DNA of 64,000 nt from Soonwooa sp032062245 (lineage in GTDB: Bacteria; Bacteroidota; Bacteroidia; Flavobacteriales; Weeksellaceae): positions 62,001-126,000 of the forward strand of contig NZ_DAMBQF010000001.1 of the NCBI RefSeq assembly GCF_032062245.1, read 5' to 3'. Under the pieces are notes generated by a model. The model saw only the letters and a program-made list of their open reading frames with translations. It was not told the DNA's origin and did not search any database. Position 1 is the stretch's first letter, and each line of letters begins with the position of its first letter. The translations under genes were made by a program, and so were the position numbers. This document shows positions 1 through 9,380 of this stretch, piece after piece.

Positions 1-826
1 CACGTGTTACGCTATCCGAAACAATTGCCGCATCTCTAAAACCTAACGAGTTGTAATAGCTAATAAGATGTTTTTTGTCTTCCTCATATTTTTCTTCAAT
101 AAATTTTGAAGGCTTAATAAGTCCGATTAAAAAGCGTTTTTGCTTGGTATCTTTGAAACCTTTTTTTCTTAATTTACTAGAAGATACATTTTGGTTTCCT
201 TTAAAAACGATTTCATCAATCTTCACCTTTTTACCTTTATCAACTTCAATAGTCCAATCTACCATGTTAGGATCGGTAGCACTTGGCTTATCACTGATTT
301 TGATATTAGCGTCTGCAAAACCTTTTTTTATATATTCTTGAGGAATCTTATTTTGTAAACTTGAAACTAAATTGTTATTAATTTTAGTTCCTGGCTTTAG
401 GTTATTGTCTTTTATGAATTTTTCATTCTTAGACTTACCGATACCTTTTCCTGTGAATTTAACTTCACCAAGTTCTTTAAGATCTTGTAATGAAAACTTA
501 AGAACCGCTTGATCGCCTTCAACATTTTCTACAAGAACTTCAACTTTAGAAAAAGATTGTGAGTCCCATAATTTTTTAATTGCAGAGCTTATACGCTGAC
601 CTGGTATTTCTATTTTTTCGCCTTTTACAAAGCCTGCCATTCTAAGGATCTGTGCCGAAGAATATTTTTTAACACCGTCTACAACGATATCCTTAAGATA
701 ATATTCGCTAGTGTTTGTATCTTGCTGTAATTCTGCAGTTTGGCTACCAGTTTGCGGGTTAATTTGTGCATTAACCACGCTAAAAGTGGTTGCAAAAAAT
801 ATTATAGGTAAAATAATTTTTTTCAT
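1..826 (-). CDS. bamA: Outer membrane protein assembly factor BamA (5' part, cut by window edge)
   Basis: Open frame from an ATG at 826 running off the left edge, about 275 residues visible. It begins with a signal peptide (MKKIILPIIFFATTFSVVNA) and continues into POTRA-type repeats, with stretches such as 'YYLKDIVVDGVKKYSS' and 'VKIDEIVFKGNQNVSS'. BamA inserts beta-barrel proteins into the outer membrane; the barrel lies outside the window. It is the last gene of a minus-strand run DUF6089 - uppS - bamA, starting 40 bp after uppS, an arrangement common in Flavobacteriia. The assignment rests on the POTRA pattern plus context, because the C-terminal barrel cannot be checked here. Confidence 0.9.
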   Translation of the reverse strand, partial: MKKIILPIIFFATTFSVVNAQINPQTGSQTAELQQDTNTSEYYLKDIVVDGVKKYSSAQILRMAGFVKGEKIEIPGQRISSAIKKLWDSQSFSKVEVLVENVEGDQAVLKFSLQDLKELGEVKFTGKGIGKSKNEKFIKDNNLKPGTKINNNLVSSLQNKIPQEYIKKGFADANIKISDKPSATDPNMVDWTIEVDKGKKVKIDEIVFKGNQNVSSSKLRKKGFKDTKQKRFLIGLIKPSKFIEEKYEEDKKHLISYYNSLGFRDAAIVSDSVTR

Positions 827-865
827 TTCTCTTCCTGAGTTCTTCAATCGCTAAATCCCAAATTG

Positions 866-1609
866 TTACTTGACTTGCTCACTAGTCATCCCGTAACGTC
901 TTTCTTTATTTTGATAATCCAATATACATTGGAAAAATATGTCTTTACTAAAATCTGGCCACAATACATCCAAAAATTGTAGCTCAGCATAAGCTATTTG
1001 CCATAGCATAAAATTACTAATACGAATCTCTCCACTAGTGCGGATCATAAGATCTACTGGCGGAAAATCTTTTGTATAAAGATGATTTTCAAATAGTTTA
1101 TCATCTATGTCATTAATGGCTACTTTACCATCTTTAACATCAGAAGCTATTTCTTTAACCGCTTTCAAAATCTCATGTTGCGCTCCGTAATTGAGTGCCA
1201 ATATAAGATTTCCTCCTTTGTTGTCTTTTGTAAGATCTACAAGGTTAAGCAACTGCTCTCTCACAAGATCAGGAAGCTTTGCAATGTCTCCAATAAAATG
1301 AAGTCTAAGTCCTTTTGTGTAGATTTCTTCGGCTTCGTTAAGCAAAGATTCTGACAACAAAGACATCAATGTATCAACCTCGTCTGTTGGACGCTTCCAA
1401 TTTTCTGTTGAAAAAGTATATAATGTAAGATAAGGAATATTGATTTCGTTACACGCGTTAATCGCATTACGAACAGCCTCGATAGCATTACGATGTCCAA
1501 AAGTTCTTTGTTCACCTCTTGTTTTTGCCCAACGACCATTGCCATCCATAATGATAGCAACATGTTGTGGCAAATTCGCCTTATCTATTTTTTCTTTTAA
1601 ATCTGACAT
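866..1609 (-). CDS. uppS: Isoprenyl transferase (undecaprenyl diphosphate synthase)
   Basis: Condenses isopentenyl diphosphate onto farnesyl diphosphate to make the C55 carrier lipid used for peptidoglycan and exopolysaccharide. With the ATG at 1609 the protein has 247 residues, normal for the cis-prenyltransferase family. The catalytic motif MDGNGRWAK lies near the N-terminus (catalytic Asp about residue 22), and the C-terminal signature DLMIRTSGEIRISNF followed by LWQ is present. An in-frame ATG at 1642 would overlap the upstream gene by 29 bp; the 1609 start leaves a 4-bp gap and begins just before the conserved region, so I prefer it. It also fits the exopolysaccharide genes nearby, which need undecaprenyl phosphate. 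Confidence 0.95.
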   Translation of the reverse strand: MSDLKEKIDKANLPQHVAIIMDGNGRWAKTRGEQRTFGHRNAIEAVRNAINACNEINIPYLTLYTFSTENWKRPTDEVDTLMSLLSESLLNEAEEIYTKGLRLHFIGDIAKLPDLVREQLLNLVDLTKDNKGGNLILALNYGAQHEILKAVKEIASDVKDGKVAINDIDDKLFENHLYTKDFPPVDLMIRTSGEIRISNFMLWQIAYAELQFLDVLWPDFSKDIFFQCILDYQNKERRYGMTSEQVK

Positions 1610-1613
1610 GTGA

Positions 1614-2360
1614 TTATTTACAATAACAAGGCGGTCGTCCAAATGAATATGATAAAATGATTGTTGCAGAGTTAACCCAATCGTTAGAGTTTGGATTTCC
1701 TATATTCCTAACAGCTTTGACATCTTCTGGTGCATTTTCTACAACACTATAATCGATCTCATCAGAGAAACTTTGTCTAAAGGTTAACTCACCAGAGATA
1801 GCCCAATTATAATTAAATTTGTACTTTAAACCAGCTCCAAAGGGAAGATCCATAGTGAATTTTTTCGCTGAGTTATAAACAGGTTTTCCGTCAACAACAT
1901 CTTGAAACTTTACAATATTATGATACATCCCTCCAACACCCGCAAAAATGTAAGGGCTAAGCTTGCTTTTATATTCTTCATTAATATCAAAAAAATAATA
2001 TTCAAAAGTTAGGTCCGCATGATAAATAGAATTTGAACCATATAGTTTTCTTATTCTTCTATAATTCTCCTTTGCATAAAGATCACTAAACTGTACATTA
2101 CTATAACCTGCGCTAATCCTAAGAGACTGTTGAGGATTGACATTAAGTCTATAAATAGCACCTACATACACAGGTATCCCTAAATCAAGCGTTTTGCCCA
2201 AAATTGGTTTTTGCAAAATAAAATTGGTTCGACCTATATCACCTACCAAACTACTTGTGCCTATTTGTACACCAACTTCATGACGCTGAGCACTCATATT
2301 AGTATGACTTAGAAGACTAACAAGTATTATAAAAAAACTACAAACAATTCTAACTCTCAT
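1614..2360 (-). CDS. DUF6089 family outer membrane beta-barrel protein
   Basis: 248 residues with an N-terminal signal peptide (MRVRIVCSFFIILVSLLSHT, then MSAQ) and alternating hydrophobic and aromatic strands typical of a small outer-membrane barrel ('YKFNYNWAISGELTFRQSFSD', ending in 'ATIILSYSFGR'). In Flavobacteriia a DUF6089 gene usually sits directly upstream of uppS and bamA, as it does here with a 4-bp gap, suggesting co-expression with barrel assembly. The molecular function is unknown. The family call is from pattern and synteny. Confidence 0.8.
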   Translation of the reverse strand: MRVRIVCSFFIILVSLLSHTNMSAQRHEVGVQIGTSSLVGDIGRTNFILQKPILGKTLDLGIPVYVGAIYRLNVNPQQSLRISAGYSNVQFSDLYAKENYRRIRKLYGSNSIYHADLTFEYYFFDINEEYKSKLSPYIFAGVGGMYHNIVKFQDVVDGKPVYNSAKKFTMDLPFGAGLKYKFNYNWAISGELTFRQSFSDEIDYSVVENAPEDVKAVRNIGNPNSNDWVNSATIILSYSFGRPPCYCK

Positions 2361-2395
2361 ATTCTTTTGGGATAAATTCTCCCTAAAAATTGCTG

Positions 2396-2403
2396 CAAAT
2401 ATA
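2396..2403 (-). promoter_or_regulatory. Predicted -7 element for the DUF6089-uppS-bamA operon
   Basis: On the minus strand the sequence TATATTTG matches the Bacteroidetes -7 consensus TAnnTTTG exactly and lies 36 bp upstream of the ATG at 2360. No clear TTTG -33 box is visible at the ideal spacing, so this is a moderate prediction. Confidence 0.5.
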
Positions 2404-2548
2404 ACACATTTTTAGGTTAAGAAACCTCTTAAAGTTTCGTTAAAAATAATTGAACTACATTAAAATAAGTTAATTAAATAACGAAAAAATGAAATATTAT
2501 TATTAGCAGAACAAAATAATATTAATCTAGAGCATTAACCTAATAAGA

Positions 2549-5038
2549 CTAATCCCTTCTGAAAATTTTTCTTATTTGGTTTCTTACCTTAATAATTAGA
2601 GGCTCTTTATAGTTGACATCATCTTCAAAATACCCATAACCATAGCCGTAACCATAGCCGTAGCCGTAACCATAGCCTTGTTTAATTTCATAATCGTTAT
2701 ATATAAGTCCAATATTAGAAACCTCTTGTTTAGCTACTTTATCTTTAATCATATTTAACATATACTTTTCGGTATATTCATGTCTAACTATATATATCGT
2801 AGCATCCGCAAATTTGATCAACTCGAACGAATCTGCAACTAGTCCAATTGGTGGCGAGTCAATAACAATGTATTCATATTGTTTTTTTAACTCGTTTAGA
2901 AGAACTTCGTTTCTTCGCCCTAGTAACAATTCTGAAGGATTAGGAGGAATAGGTCCCGATGTTATTACATCCAAACTTGGAATCTGGGTACTATTTACAA
3001 TTTGCTCAAGAGTCACCTCGCCTGTTAAATAATTAGAAACCCCGTTTTTATTAGTAAATTTAAAATCACCAAAAATTTTAGGTTTACGGAGATCCATTCC
3101 TACTAAAACAGTTTTCTTTCCACTAATTGCTAACACAGTAGCCAAATTCATAGAATTATAGGTCTTCCCTTCTCCACTTATTGATGAGGTTATAAGTATA
3201 ATTTTACTCTCTTTTGTATCATCAAGTAAAAACTTTAGATTTGATCTGATGCCACGAAAAGACTCAGCAATCGAAGATTTTGGTCTATCCAAAACACTAA
3301 GACTACTATCTTCAGTATTTTTTCCGATAACCCCCAGAAGAGGTATTTTGATCACAGACACGATTTCTTTAATATTTCTCACTCGATTATCCAACACTTC
3401 AGATACCGCTATTAGAAGCAATGGAATAAGCAACAAGCCTCCAATAATTCCGTTTTGGGTCATTTTAATATCTGGAGCTATTGGACCTTGTCCTAGATTT
3501 TTGGCCTTATCAATAATTGTTAAATTACTTTTATTAGAGACAATTCTCATTTGAGCTTTTGCCTGCTCACTTAACAATGTATTATAGGTAGCTTCAATAA
3601 TATTATATCCCCTTTCTGAGTCAAGAAACAATCTCTGCTTCTCTGGTAATGAATAAAGCTCAGAATCAATTTTTTGAACTTGAGAATTAAGATTACTCAA
3701 CTCCTGATCAAAAGTTGAATAATATTGACGTAGACCATTAGTAGAGTTAAGTCTTGCTTCATTTATTAATCTATTAATTTCTCGCATTGGTTCAGAATTA
3801 GGCGTATAGATTGTCGCCATCTCTCTTCGCTTTGCATATAAGGCTTTGAGCTCAGAAACGGAAGCTGAAAACACACCGTCCTCAATACCAGCAGAACTAA
3901 TGTTAATAATTTTTTCAATATTATTAGAATTCACAACATTACGCACTTGATCTAAATTTTTCATTTTAGCAAGTAGCTCTGCTCTCTTACTTTCTAAATT
4001 TTTAAGTTCTGCGAATGTCTTGGAGTCAAGATTTGTCATATCGTACAGCTTATTATCTACCTTAATTTGATTAAGATTGGCCGCACTCGAATCTAATTTT
4101 TTCCTAACTTTTAAAATATTTTCTGCTAAATAATCTAAAGTATTTTTGTCAACCGTGTTCGTATCTTCCAATCTTTTTTTAATAAGCTCTTCAATAGCTA
4201 TATTTAAAAACCGTACTGTACCATTTAGATTATACCCGCTCTTGCTAATAATCATTATACTTGGTAGTTCTGGGTCAAAACTTACAGATAATGTAGATAC
4301 AATGTTTCCAACTGATTCGCTTACAGATTTAAGAGTAACATTAATATTTTCATAATTAATAAGTGGTGGATTAGGATTTTTTTCCAGCTTAAATCTTAAG
4401 TTTGGAGATGTGTACCATTCATCTATGCCGATAATTTTATTAGCGGGACGTTTATAACTCCCAACTCTTTCAACCGCCTCTGTCGTATAGTTATAAAGAG
4501 TTATCGCATGTCCTTCTTCTGGTAAAACAATCTCATATTTATCATGTCCTTTAGGGATAATTGTGATGGGATAATTAGTCTGTTGAAGATGCGTCTTATC
4601 AATTCTAAGAATAACAGGTGAGTCATCTTGATCTAGATAGGTTTGCTTAATAACCCCTTTAGTAGTGTAGGTAGTATAAAGGTCTAGTTTATTAACCAAA
4701 TACTCATTAAGACTTCGGGACATTAATATTTTCTTAATATAAATACCATCTTGATTGCCATTTTGCCCCCAAATGAAATTAATTGATTGATTGGGTGTAA
4801 AGTAACTTGCTGTATTATTGGAAATACTTAAAGTCAGATTAGAAGCGTATACTCTTTGTGCATAATATTTACTATAAAAATATGAAATCGCATAACCTAA
4901 CATACCTAAAATCACAAACCAATACCAATTTCTCAATAATCTATTAAGAAAATTTATTGGATCAAACAGATTAAAAGACTTTGATTTAACGTCCTCTTCC
5001 GCTGGATTGTCGTATGTTTTATTCTTTTCAGGAATCAT
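2549..5038 (-). CDS. Exopolysaccharide tyrosine autokinase / chain-length regulator (Wzc-like BY-kinase)
   Basis: 829-residue fused polysaccharide co-polymerase and bacterial tyrosine kinase. Order: short cytoplasmic N-terminus, first membrane segment about residues 38-58 (NWYWFVILGMLGYAISYFY), a long periplasmic Wzz region with coiled-coil character, second membrane segment near 530-550 (GIIGGLLLIPLLLIAVSEVL), then the kinase with Walker A SGEGKT (Lys about 625), Walker A' VLVGMDLRKPK and Walker B VIDSPP (Asp about 727). The tail carries an alternating Gly-Tyr cluster at about 788-803, the expected autophosphorylation region. It controls polymer length and export together with the Wza-like protein encoded 1 bp upstream. 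Confidence 0.93.
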   Translation of the reverse strand: MIPEKNKTYDNPAEEDVKSKSFNLFDPINFLNRLLRNWYWFVILGMLGYAISYFYSKYYAQRVYASNLTLSISNNTASYFTPNQSINFIWGQNGNQDGIYIKKILMSRSLNEYLVNKLDLYTTYTTKGVIKQTYLDQDDSPVILRIDKTHLQQTNYPITIIPKGHDKYEIVLPEEGHAITLYNYTTEAVERVGSYKRPANKIIGIDEWYTSPNLRFKLEKNPNPPLINYENINVTLKSVSESVGNIVSTLSVSFDPELPSIMIISKSGYNLNGTVRFLNIAIEELIKKRLEDTNTVDKNTLDYLAENILKVRKKLDSSAANLNQIKVDNKLYDMTNLDSKTFAELKNLESKRAELLAKMKNLDQVRNVVNSNNIEKIINISSAGIEDGVFSASVSELKALYAKRREMATIYTPNSEPMREINRLINEARLNSTNGLRQYYSTFDQELSNLNSQVQKIDSELYSLPEKQRLFLDSERGYNIIEATYNTLLSEQAKAQMRIVSNKSNLTIIDKAKNLGQGPIAPDIKMTQNGIIGGLLLIPLLLIAVSEVLDNRVRNIKEIVSVIKIPLLGVIGKNTEDSSLSVLDRPKSSIAESFRGIRSNLKFLLDDTKESKIILITSSISGEGKTYNSMNLATVLAISGKKTVLVGMDLRKPKIFGDFKFTNKNGVSNYLTGEVTLEQIVNSTQIPSLDVITSGPIPPNPSELLLGRRNEVLLNELKKQYEYIVIDSPPIGLVADSFELIKFADATIYIVRHEYTEKYMLNMIKDKVAKQEVSNIGLIYNDYEIKQGYGYGYGYGYGYGYGYFEDDVNYKEPLIIKVRNQIRKIFRRD
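2631..2677 (-). repeat. Hexanucleotide repeat encoding the Gly-Tyr autophosphorylation tail
   Basis: Tandem 6-bp units (GGCTATGG/GGTTACGG type on the coding strand) encode eight or so Tyr-Gly pairs near the C-terminus of the BY-kinase. Units differ only at third positions. Because the unit is a multiple of three, slippage would change the number of tyrosines without a frameshift. Confidence 0.7.
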
Positions 5039-5039
5039 A

Positions 5040-5915
5040 TTATAATTTGGTAAAAATCAAATAAATAGACAATACGGTCGTTAACAAAGTAACACCTGTC
5101 GACAAACTCTGCAATGGTTCTTTTCCAAAACCATACATACTTTTTTTATTAGTACTTAACAATATCATGTCGCCATTTTGCAACCAAAAATAAGGAGAAT
5201 TCATTACATCTTCCCGAGTAAGATCAAGTCGAACGCGCTTCATTCCCTCAGGATATTTCCTAACAAGTACAATATTTTTTCTATCGACAGTTCTATTAAG
5301 ACCATTATTAGTTGAAATAGCTTCCAAAATATTAAGCTGCTGCACATGTGCTTTTTTTGCACCAGTCAGACCAACTCCTTCCATATCACCAAGGATAAAA
5401 TAGTTAATCCCGTCGATATTTAATCTAACTTCTGATTTGCCTTCAAGAAAGTTTTCATTTACTTTAATTTGTATCTCTTGCCCAATATCTTCTAAAGTTC
5501 TACCCTCTGCTTTCACAAATCCAATTCCAAAAACATAAATATCACCTTTGGAATCAACTTTCAACCCATTGAAGTAAAACCTCGTATTACCAACCGCTTG
5601 ACCGGATGCTCCTCCTGAAGCACTAATTGTAGTAGTTGGATTTTGATTTACACTTCCGCTACCAGATTCGCCCCCACTTGAGCTAGTATTGAAACCTGAA
5701 TAAAATTGCGCTGCATCACCTTTAGGTGTTGTTACAATATTCAGTGCCAAAATATCATTCTTTGTTATACGATACTCTTGTATGTTATAAGGAACCAAAC
5801 CTTCCTCATTTAATACTAAACTAGGATTAGGCTGCAAATACGTAATATCCTTTCTCGAAACACAAGAAGATAACAACAAGACGGGTAAGAGCAGATATAA
5901 AAATATTTTTTTCAT
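5040..5915 (-). CDS. Polysaccharide export lipoprotein (Wza-like)
   Basis: 291 residues beginning with a lipoprotein signal (MKKIFLYLLLPVLLLSSC, Cys18). The N-terminal half resembles the polysaccharide export (Poly_export) domain, interrupted by a Gly/Ser-rich insertion at about residues 70-110, and is followed by an SLBB-like segment ('KVNENFLEGKSEVRLNIDG', 'GLTGAKKAHVQQLNILEAIS'). A hydrophobic C-terminal stretch (LLTTVLSIYLIFTKL) may cross the outer membrane. It would form the export channel for the polymer controlled by the BY-kinase, whose gene starts 1 bp downstream; the two are clearly co-transcribed. Confidence 0.9.
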   Translation of the reverse strand: MKKIFLYLLLPVLLLSSCVSRKDITYLQPNPSLVLNEEGLVPYNIQEYRITKNDILALNIVTTPKGDAAQFYSGFNTSSSGGESGSGSVNQNPTTTISASGGASGQAVGNTRFYFNGLKVDSKGDIYVFGIGFVKAEGRTLEDIGQEIQIKVNENFLEGKSEVRLNIDGINYFILGDMEGVGLTGAKKAHVQQLNILEAISTNNGLNRTVDRKNIVLVRKYPEGMKRVRLDLTREDVMNSPYFWLQNGDMILLSTNKKSMYGFGKEPLQSLSTGVTLLTTVLSIYLIFTKL

Positions 5916-5943
5916 TATTTAAAACATTCACAAAATTAAATAT

Positions 5944-7053
5944 TTATTTTAACATTTTTTTTAATAAAAAAGGTAAAAAAGAACACATCAATCCTATTAT
6001 AAACACCAAAACAAAAAGTAAATTTAAATCTTGGTGCCTTAATAGGTAGACAATTCCAATCACTATTAAATAAACAATACAAATGCTGAATGTTGCTTGT
6101 TTATGACTCAAACCTAAATCTACCACTCTGTGATGAAGGTGATTCTTATCAGGCTTAAATAACGACTGCCTTTTTATTAATCTTATTAAAATCACAGAAA
6201 AGGTATCTGCAACTGGTAATATCAACACAGACAATGCGATTACAGGTGCGCTTACCAAATGATAATGAGGCTTAAAATAATCGCCCTTATCTATAAAAAT
6301 ATCAATGAAATTAATTGCGGTAAAAGCCAATAAAAACCCTAAAATCATGGAACCTGTATCTCCCATAAAAATTTTTTGATTCCGTTGATTAGAGAGATTA
6401 AAACGTAAAAAACCTAGAACAGATCCAATTATAATGATACAAAATACTACCAAAGGAAAGTTATATTCGCCAAGACGATAAAAACTAACCGCAAACAAAC
6501 CACTAGACAATAAACTATAACTTCCTGCTAGTCCATCAATTCCATCAATCAGATTGAAAGCATTTATCAGTATAATAAACGTCAACACACTAAAAAAAAC
6601 ACTGAAATAATAATTAAGTTCATCAATACCAAACAACCCAAAAAAACTCCGTATCCTCACATCGGAACCAACGACAACTAGCACAGATACAACAATCTGA
6701 GCTAATAATTTTTTATAAGCACGCATCACGACAATATCATCAGTAACACCAATATAAAATAAAATAACTAATGAAGCGAACAAAAATTTGTATTGGTCAA
6801 ACAATTCGTAGGCAAAAATTGGAGCACAAACACCGAGTGCGAAAAATATCGCAATTCCTCCAAGGTTGGGGATTTTTCTTTGATGAGACGACCGCATTGT
6901 TGGCTCATCCATCAAATTTTTTCTCCTAGAGATTTTAATAATTGCTGGAACCAAAAAATAGGTCAACAAAAATGATATTGAAAATCCTAAAACCATCTTC
7001 AAAATAAAGACGGATTCAAAACTCATATTTTGCACAAAACCTAAGTTGTCCAT
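5944..7053 (-). CDS. MraY/WecA-family undecaprenyl-phosphate sugar-1-phosphate transferase
   Basis: 369-residue polytopic membrane protein of the GT4 phosphotransferase family. Key motifs are visible: the Asp pair TDDIVV (105-106), NAFNLIDGIDGLAG (Asp170, Asp173), and HLHHRVVDLGLSHKQ near residue 305, the histidine motif typical of WecA rather than MraY. It attaches a sugar-1-phosphate (often GlcNAc-1-P) to undecaprenyl phosphate, starting the repeat unit exported by the neighbouring genes. It lies 28 bp upstream of the Wza-like gene on the same strand. An alternative start at Met10 is possible. The exact sugar cannot be read from sequence. Confidence 0.9.
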   Translation of the reverse strand: MDNLGFVQNMSFESVFILKMVLGFSISFLLTYFLVPAIIKISRRKNLMDEPTMRSSHQRKIPNLGGIAIFFALGVCAPIFAYELFDQYKFLFASLVILFYIGVTDDIVVMRAYKKLLAQIVVSVLVVVGSDVRIRSFFGLFGIDELNYYFSVFFSVLTFIILINAFNLIDGIDGLAGSYSLLSSGLFAVSFYRLGEYNFPLVVFCIIIIGSVLGFLRFNLSNQRNQKIFMGDTGSMILGFLLAFTAINFIDIFIDKGDYFKPHYHLVSAPVIALSVLILPVADTFSVILIRLIKRQSLFKPDKNHLHHRVVDLGLSHKQATFSICIVYLIVIGIVYLLRHQDLNLLFVLVFIIGLMCSFLPFLLKKMLK

Positions 7054-7256
7054 GGGCAGAATTCGTAATTTTTTTTCATCGCGTTGTGGGTGAAAAACTC
7101 TCTAAGGAATGCTTCTCAGCGCAAAAATACTAATAAATAGCAAATAACTTCAGATTAGTTTTAAAAACATTTCAACCATTACTCTCAAATATTATCATTA
7201 AACATCAAAACATTTCAAAATATTGAACTAAATGTTATTTTTGTAAAACAACAGCA

Positions 7257-8264
7257 CTATTTAGATAATTTCGAAATAATTGTTGTATGCAAACTTACGG
7301 GTACAAAAAATTGAATTAAATAATAAAATCGCTTCGTTATTGGCAAGCTAGAAAAGTAATTTTCTCCAAATCTTTTGTAAGCAAAAACATCATTTCGTGA
7401 TATTTGACGTTCCTTTATAAAAGTTGAAAGCGCATTCTGCATTTGTAGATATGTAGACTTATCTTTCACAAAAGCCAAGTAAGCTAAAAAAGTGTAAACA
7501 CCTTCTAGAATCTGGAAATTCTTAAGTTCAATTGTTCGGTTAGAAAAACTAGAATTTTTAAAAGCAACTTCAACATCTTTAACAGCGTTAAGAATATCAA
7601 GGCCTTTCAAAGTATGTGTTTTGGTTATCGAATCGGTGCGTTCTAGATATTGATAATGGAATTTCTGAGTTTGTGCTATCGTTTTGCAATTCAACAAAAG
7701 CTGTGGAATTAACTGTATATCCTCAAAATGAATGTCTTTTTTAAAATTTTTATTCGAAAACAAATCAGCTCTAAAAATTTTATTACAAGCAAAATAACTC
7801 AAATCCGAAAACACTGAAAAATGCTCGCTCAAGTCAATTTTCTCTGGCATATTTGGGATTTGCGTCAACTTTTGCGTAACATTTCCGAATTGATCAACTT
7901 TTTCTAAATTACAAATGACCATTTCGGCATTGTGTTTTTGCGCCAAATCGTACATTTCCGCAAACATATCATCCGTCACATAATCGTCACTGTCTACAAA
8001 ACCAATATACTCGCCAGTGCAATGTTTTAATCCAAAATTTCGGGCTTCACTAAGGCCTCCATTTTCTTTTGTAAAAGCTCTAATTTTTTCAGGAAAACGA
8101 TTTGTAAAATCATCGATAATCTGTTGCGAATTATCTTTGCTACCGTCATTAACAATAATAACTTCAATGGCGGAAAGTTGTTGACTAATTAACGAATTAA
8201 GACATTTTTCAAGGTAAATTTCAACATTATAAACGGGAACAATTACCGAAACTTTTGGTCGCAT
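7257..8264 (-). CDS. Family 2 glycosyltransferase
   Basis: 335 residues with a GT-A fold N-terminus: VSVIVPVYN at residues 5-13, EVIIVNDGS around 34-42, and the metal/nucleotide-sugar motif DSDD at 91-94. The C-terminal third has no recognisable domain. It is probably an inverting transferase adding a sugar to a polysaccharide repeat unit. It lies upstream of the WecA-like gene with a 203-bp gap and is only 5 bp from the arginase-fold gene upstream, so it may be transcribed with that gene instead. Donor and acceptor are unknown. Confidence 0.9.
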   Translation of the reverse strand: MRPKVSVIVPVYNVEIYLEKCLNSLISQQLSAIEVIIVNDGSKDNSQQIIDDFTNRFPEKIRAFTKENGGLSEARNFGLKHCTGEYIGFVDSDDYVTDDMFAEMYDLAQKHNAEMVICNLEKVDQFGNVTQKLTQIPNMPEKIDLSEHFSVFSDLSYFACNKIFRADLFSNKNFKKDIHFEDIQLIPQLLLNCKTIAQTQKFHYQYLERTDSITKTHTLKGLDILNAVKDVEVAFKNSSFSNRTIELKNFQILEGVYTFLAYLAFVKDKSTYLQMQNALSTFIKERQISRNDVFAYKRFGENYFSSLPITKRFYYLIQFFVPVSLHTTIISKLSK

Positions 8265-8269
8265 ATTTT

Positions 8270-9340
8270 TTATTTTCTAGTAAAACGTTCGCCCAAATAA
8301 CCTCTTTTTGCCTCTTCAAAATCCGAGCGCGAACACGGAATTAAATTATTAGAATCCTCATCTTCCCCAAAATACCAAAGATTCCTAAATGTATCACGTT
8401 GGAAAGCATGACTTTCTTCGCCAACCATCACCCAATAAGTTTCGAATTTTCGTTCTTTAGGATGTGATCGCTGGATATTGATTCCTTCTATCAAATACCA
8501 AATCATTTGCGCCAAAAGCTGATGATTCATTCTGTCGTCAGAATAAATATTAAAATTAAAAATACCAACAGATTTCAGGTTTTCACTAAGACCGATTTCC
8601 TTCATATAAGCACAAATTTCGCGCTTATTAAGTCCGTTAACTTGAGGATTTATCGAGAAAGGATCCATGCCGCTTTCGATGGCGTCACAATTAATCGTTA
8701 CTAAATCTGTTTTTCTAAAAAAAGGTTCGGTGCGCTCTGTAGAATTCATCATTTCAGCCAAACGAATAACATCAAACTGAACTTCTTTTATCAATTTAAC
8801 AGAATCTAATTCGTTAAGATGTTTTTGATAACCAAGGTGATGATAATTCTGAATTTCGAAGTTTTTGGAACCCAAAATTTTACTTAAAAAATTGCGCTCA
8901 TTGATTTCGTCACCTTGCGCCAAAGACACAACGTTATTGATTTGCGTATAATTTATCTTTTTATAATGAAAATCTAAAGCGGCATAAAGTGAATAAGAGA
9001 AATCTGTAGAACCGCCAACCACAACTGGAATCGCGCGTTTGTAATGACAAGCAGAAAGCACTTCTTGCAAAATATAATGCGTGTCTTCTAGACTTTTACC
9101 AGACACCAAATCGCCCAAATCCACCATCGGAATTTCAAAATCCAATTTTGACAACCTGTAAAACTCACGACGAACATTCATAAAATCCTGAACCTCAGCA
9201 TCACCGCGCGCACCACGATTATCTGAAACAAACAACAACACAATGCTGTCTTCCAAAATTTCATTTGCGATATGAGCGCCCAATTGCCATTCTTCAGTTT
9301 TTATGGGTTTTGGAGCAATGATAAAATCTTCAAAATTCAT
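8270..9340 (-). CDS. Arginase/formimidoylglutamase-fold protein with degenerate metal site
   Basis: 356 residues matching the ureohydrolase fold as annotated in Flavobacteriia (usually called formimidoylglutamase). The characteristic motifs are altered: the usual GGDHS is GGSTD (109-113), the segment expected to hold DAHxD reads 'INYTQINNVVSLAQG', and the SxDxDxxDP motif is 'INCDAIESGMDP' (216-227), which keeps only the final DP. I infer that a canonical Mn cluster is unlikely, so hydrolysis of formimidoylglutamate should not be assumed. No other histidine-utilization genes are nearby. The protein may have a different catalytic or a structural role. Confidence 0.75.
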   Translation of the reverse strand: MNFEDFIIAPKPIKTEEWQLGAHIANEILEDSIVLLFVSDNRGARGDAEVQDFMNVRREFYRLSKLDFEIPMVDLGDLVSGKSLEDTHYILQEVLSACHYKRAIPVVVGGSTDFSYSLYAALDFHYKKINYTQINNVVSLAQGDEINERNFLSKILGSKNFEIQNYHHLGYQKHLNELDSVKLIKEVQFDVIRLAEMMNSTERTEPFFRKTDLVTINCDAIESGMDPFSINPQVNGLNKREICAYMKEIGLSENLKSVGIFNFNIYSDDRMNHQLLAQMIWYLIEGINIQRSHPKERKFETYWVMVGEESHAFQRDTFRNLWYFGEDEDSNNLIPCSRSDFEEAKRGYLGERFTRK

Positions 9341-9380
9341 GTTTAGTTTTATTTACGGTTGGTGATTTGATAGTAAAATT

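Noticed and set aside
75..341. Plus-strand open frame near the left edge
   Set aside because: Antisense shadow of the bamA POTRA region, which has the convincing protein sequence on the minus strand.
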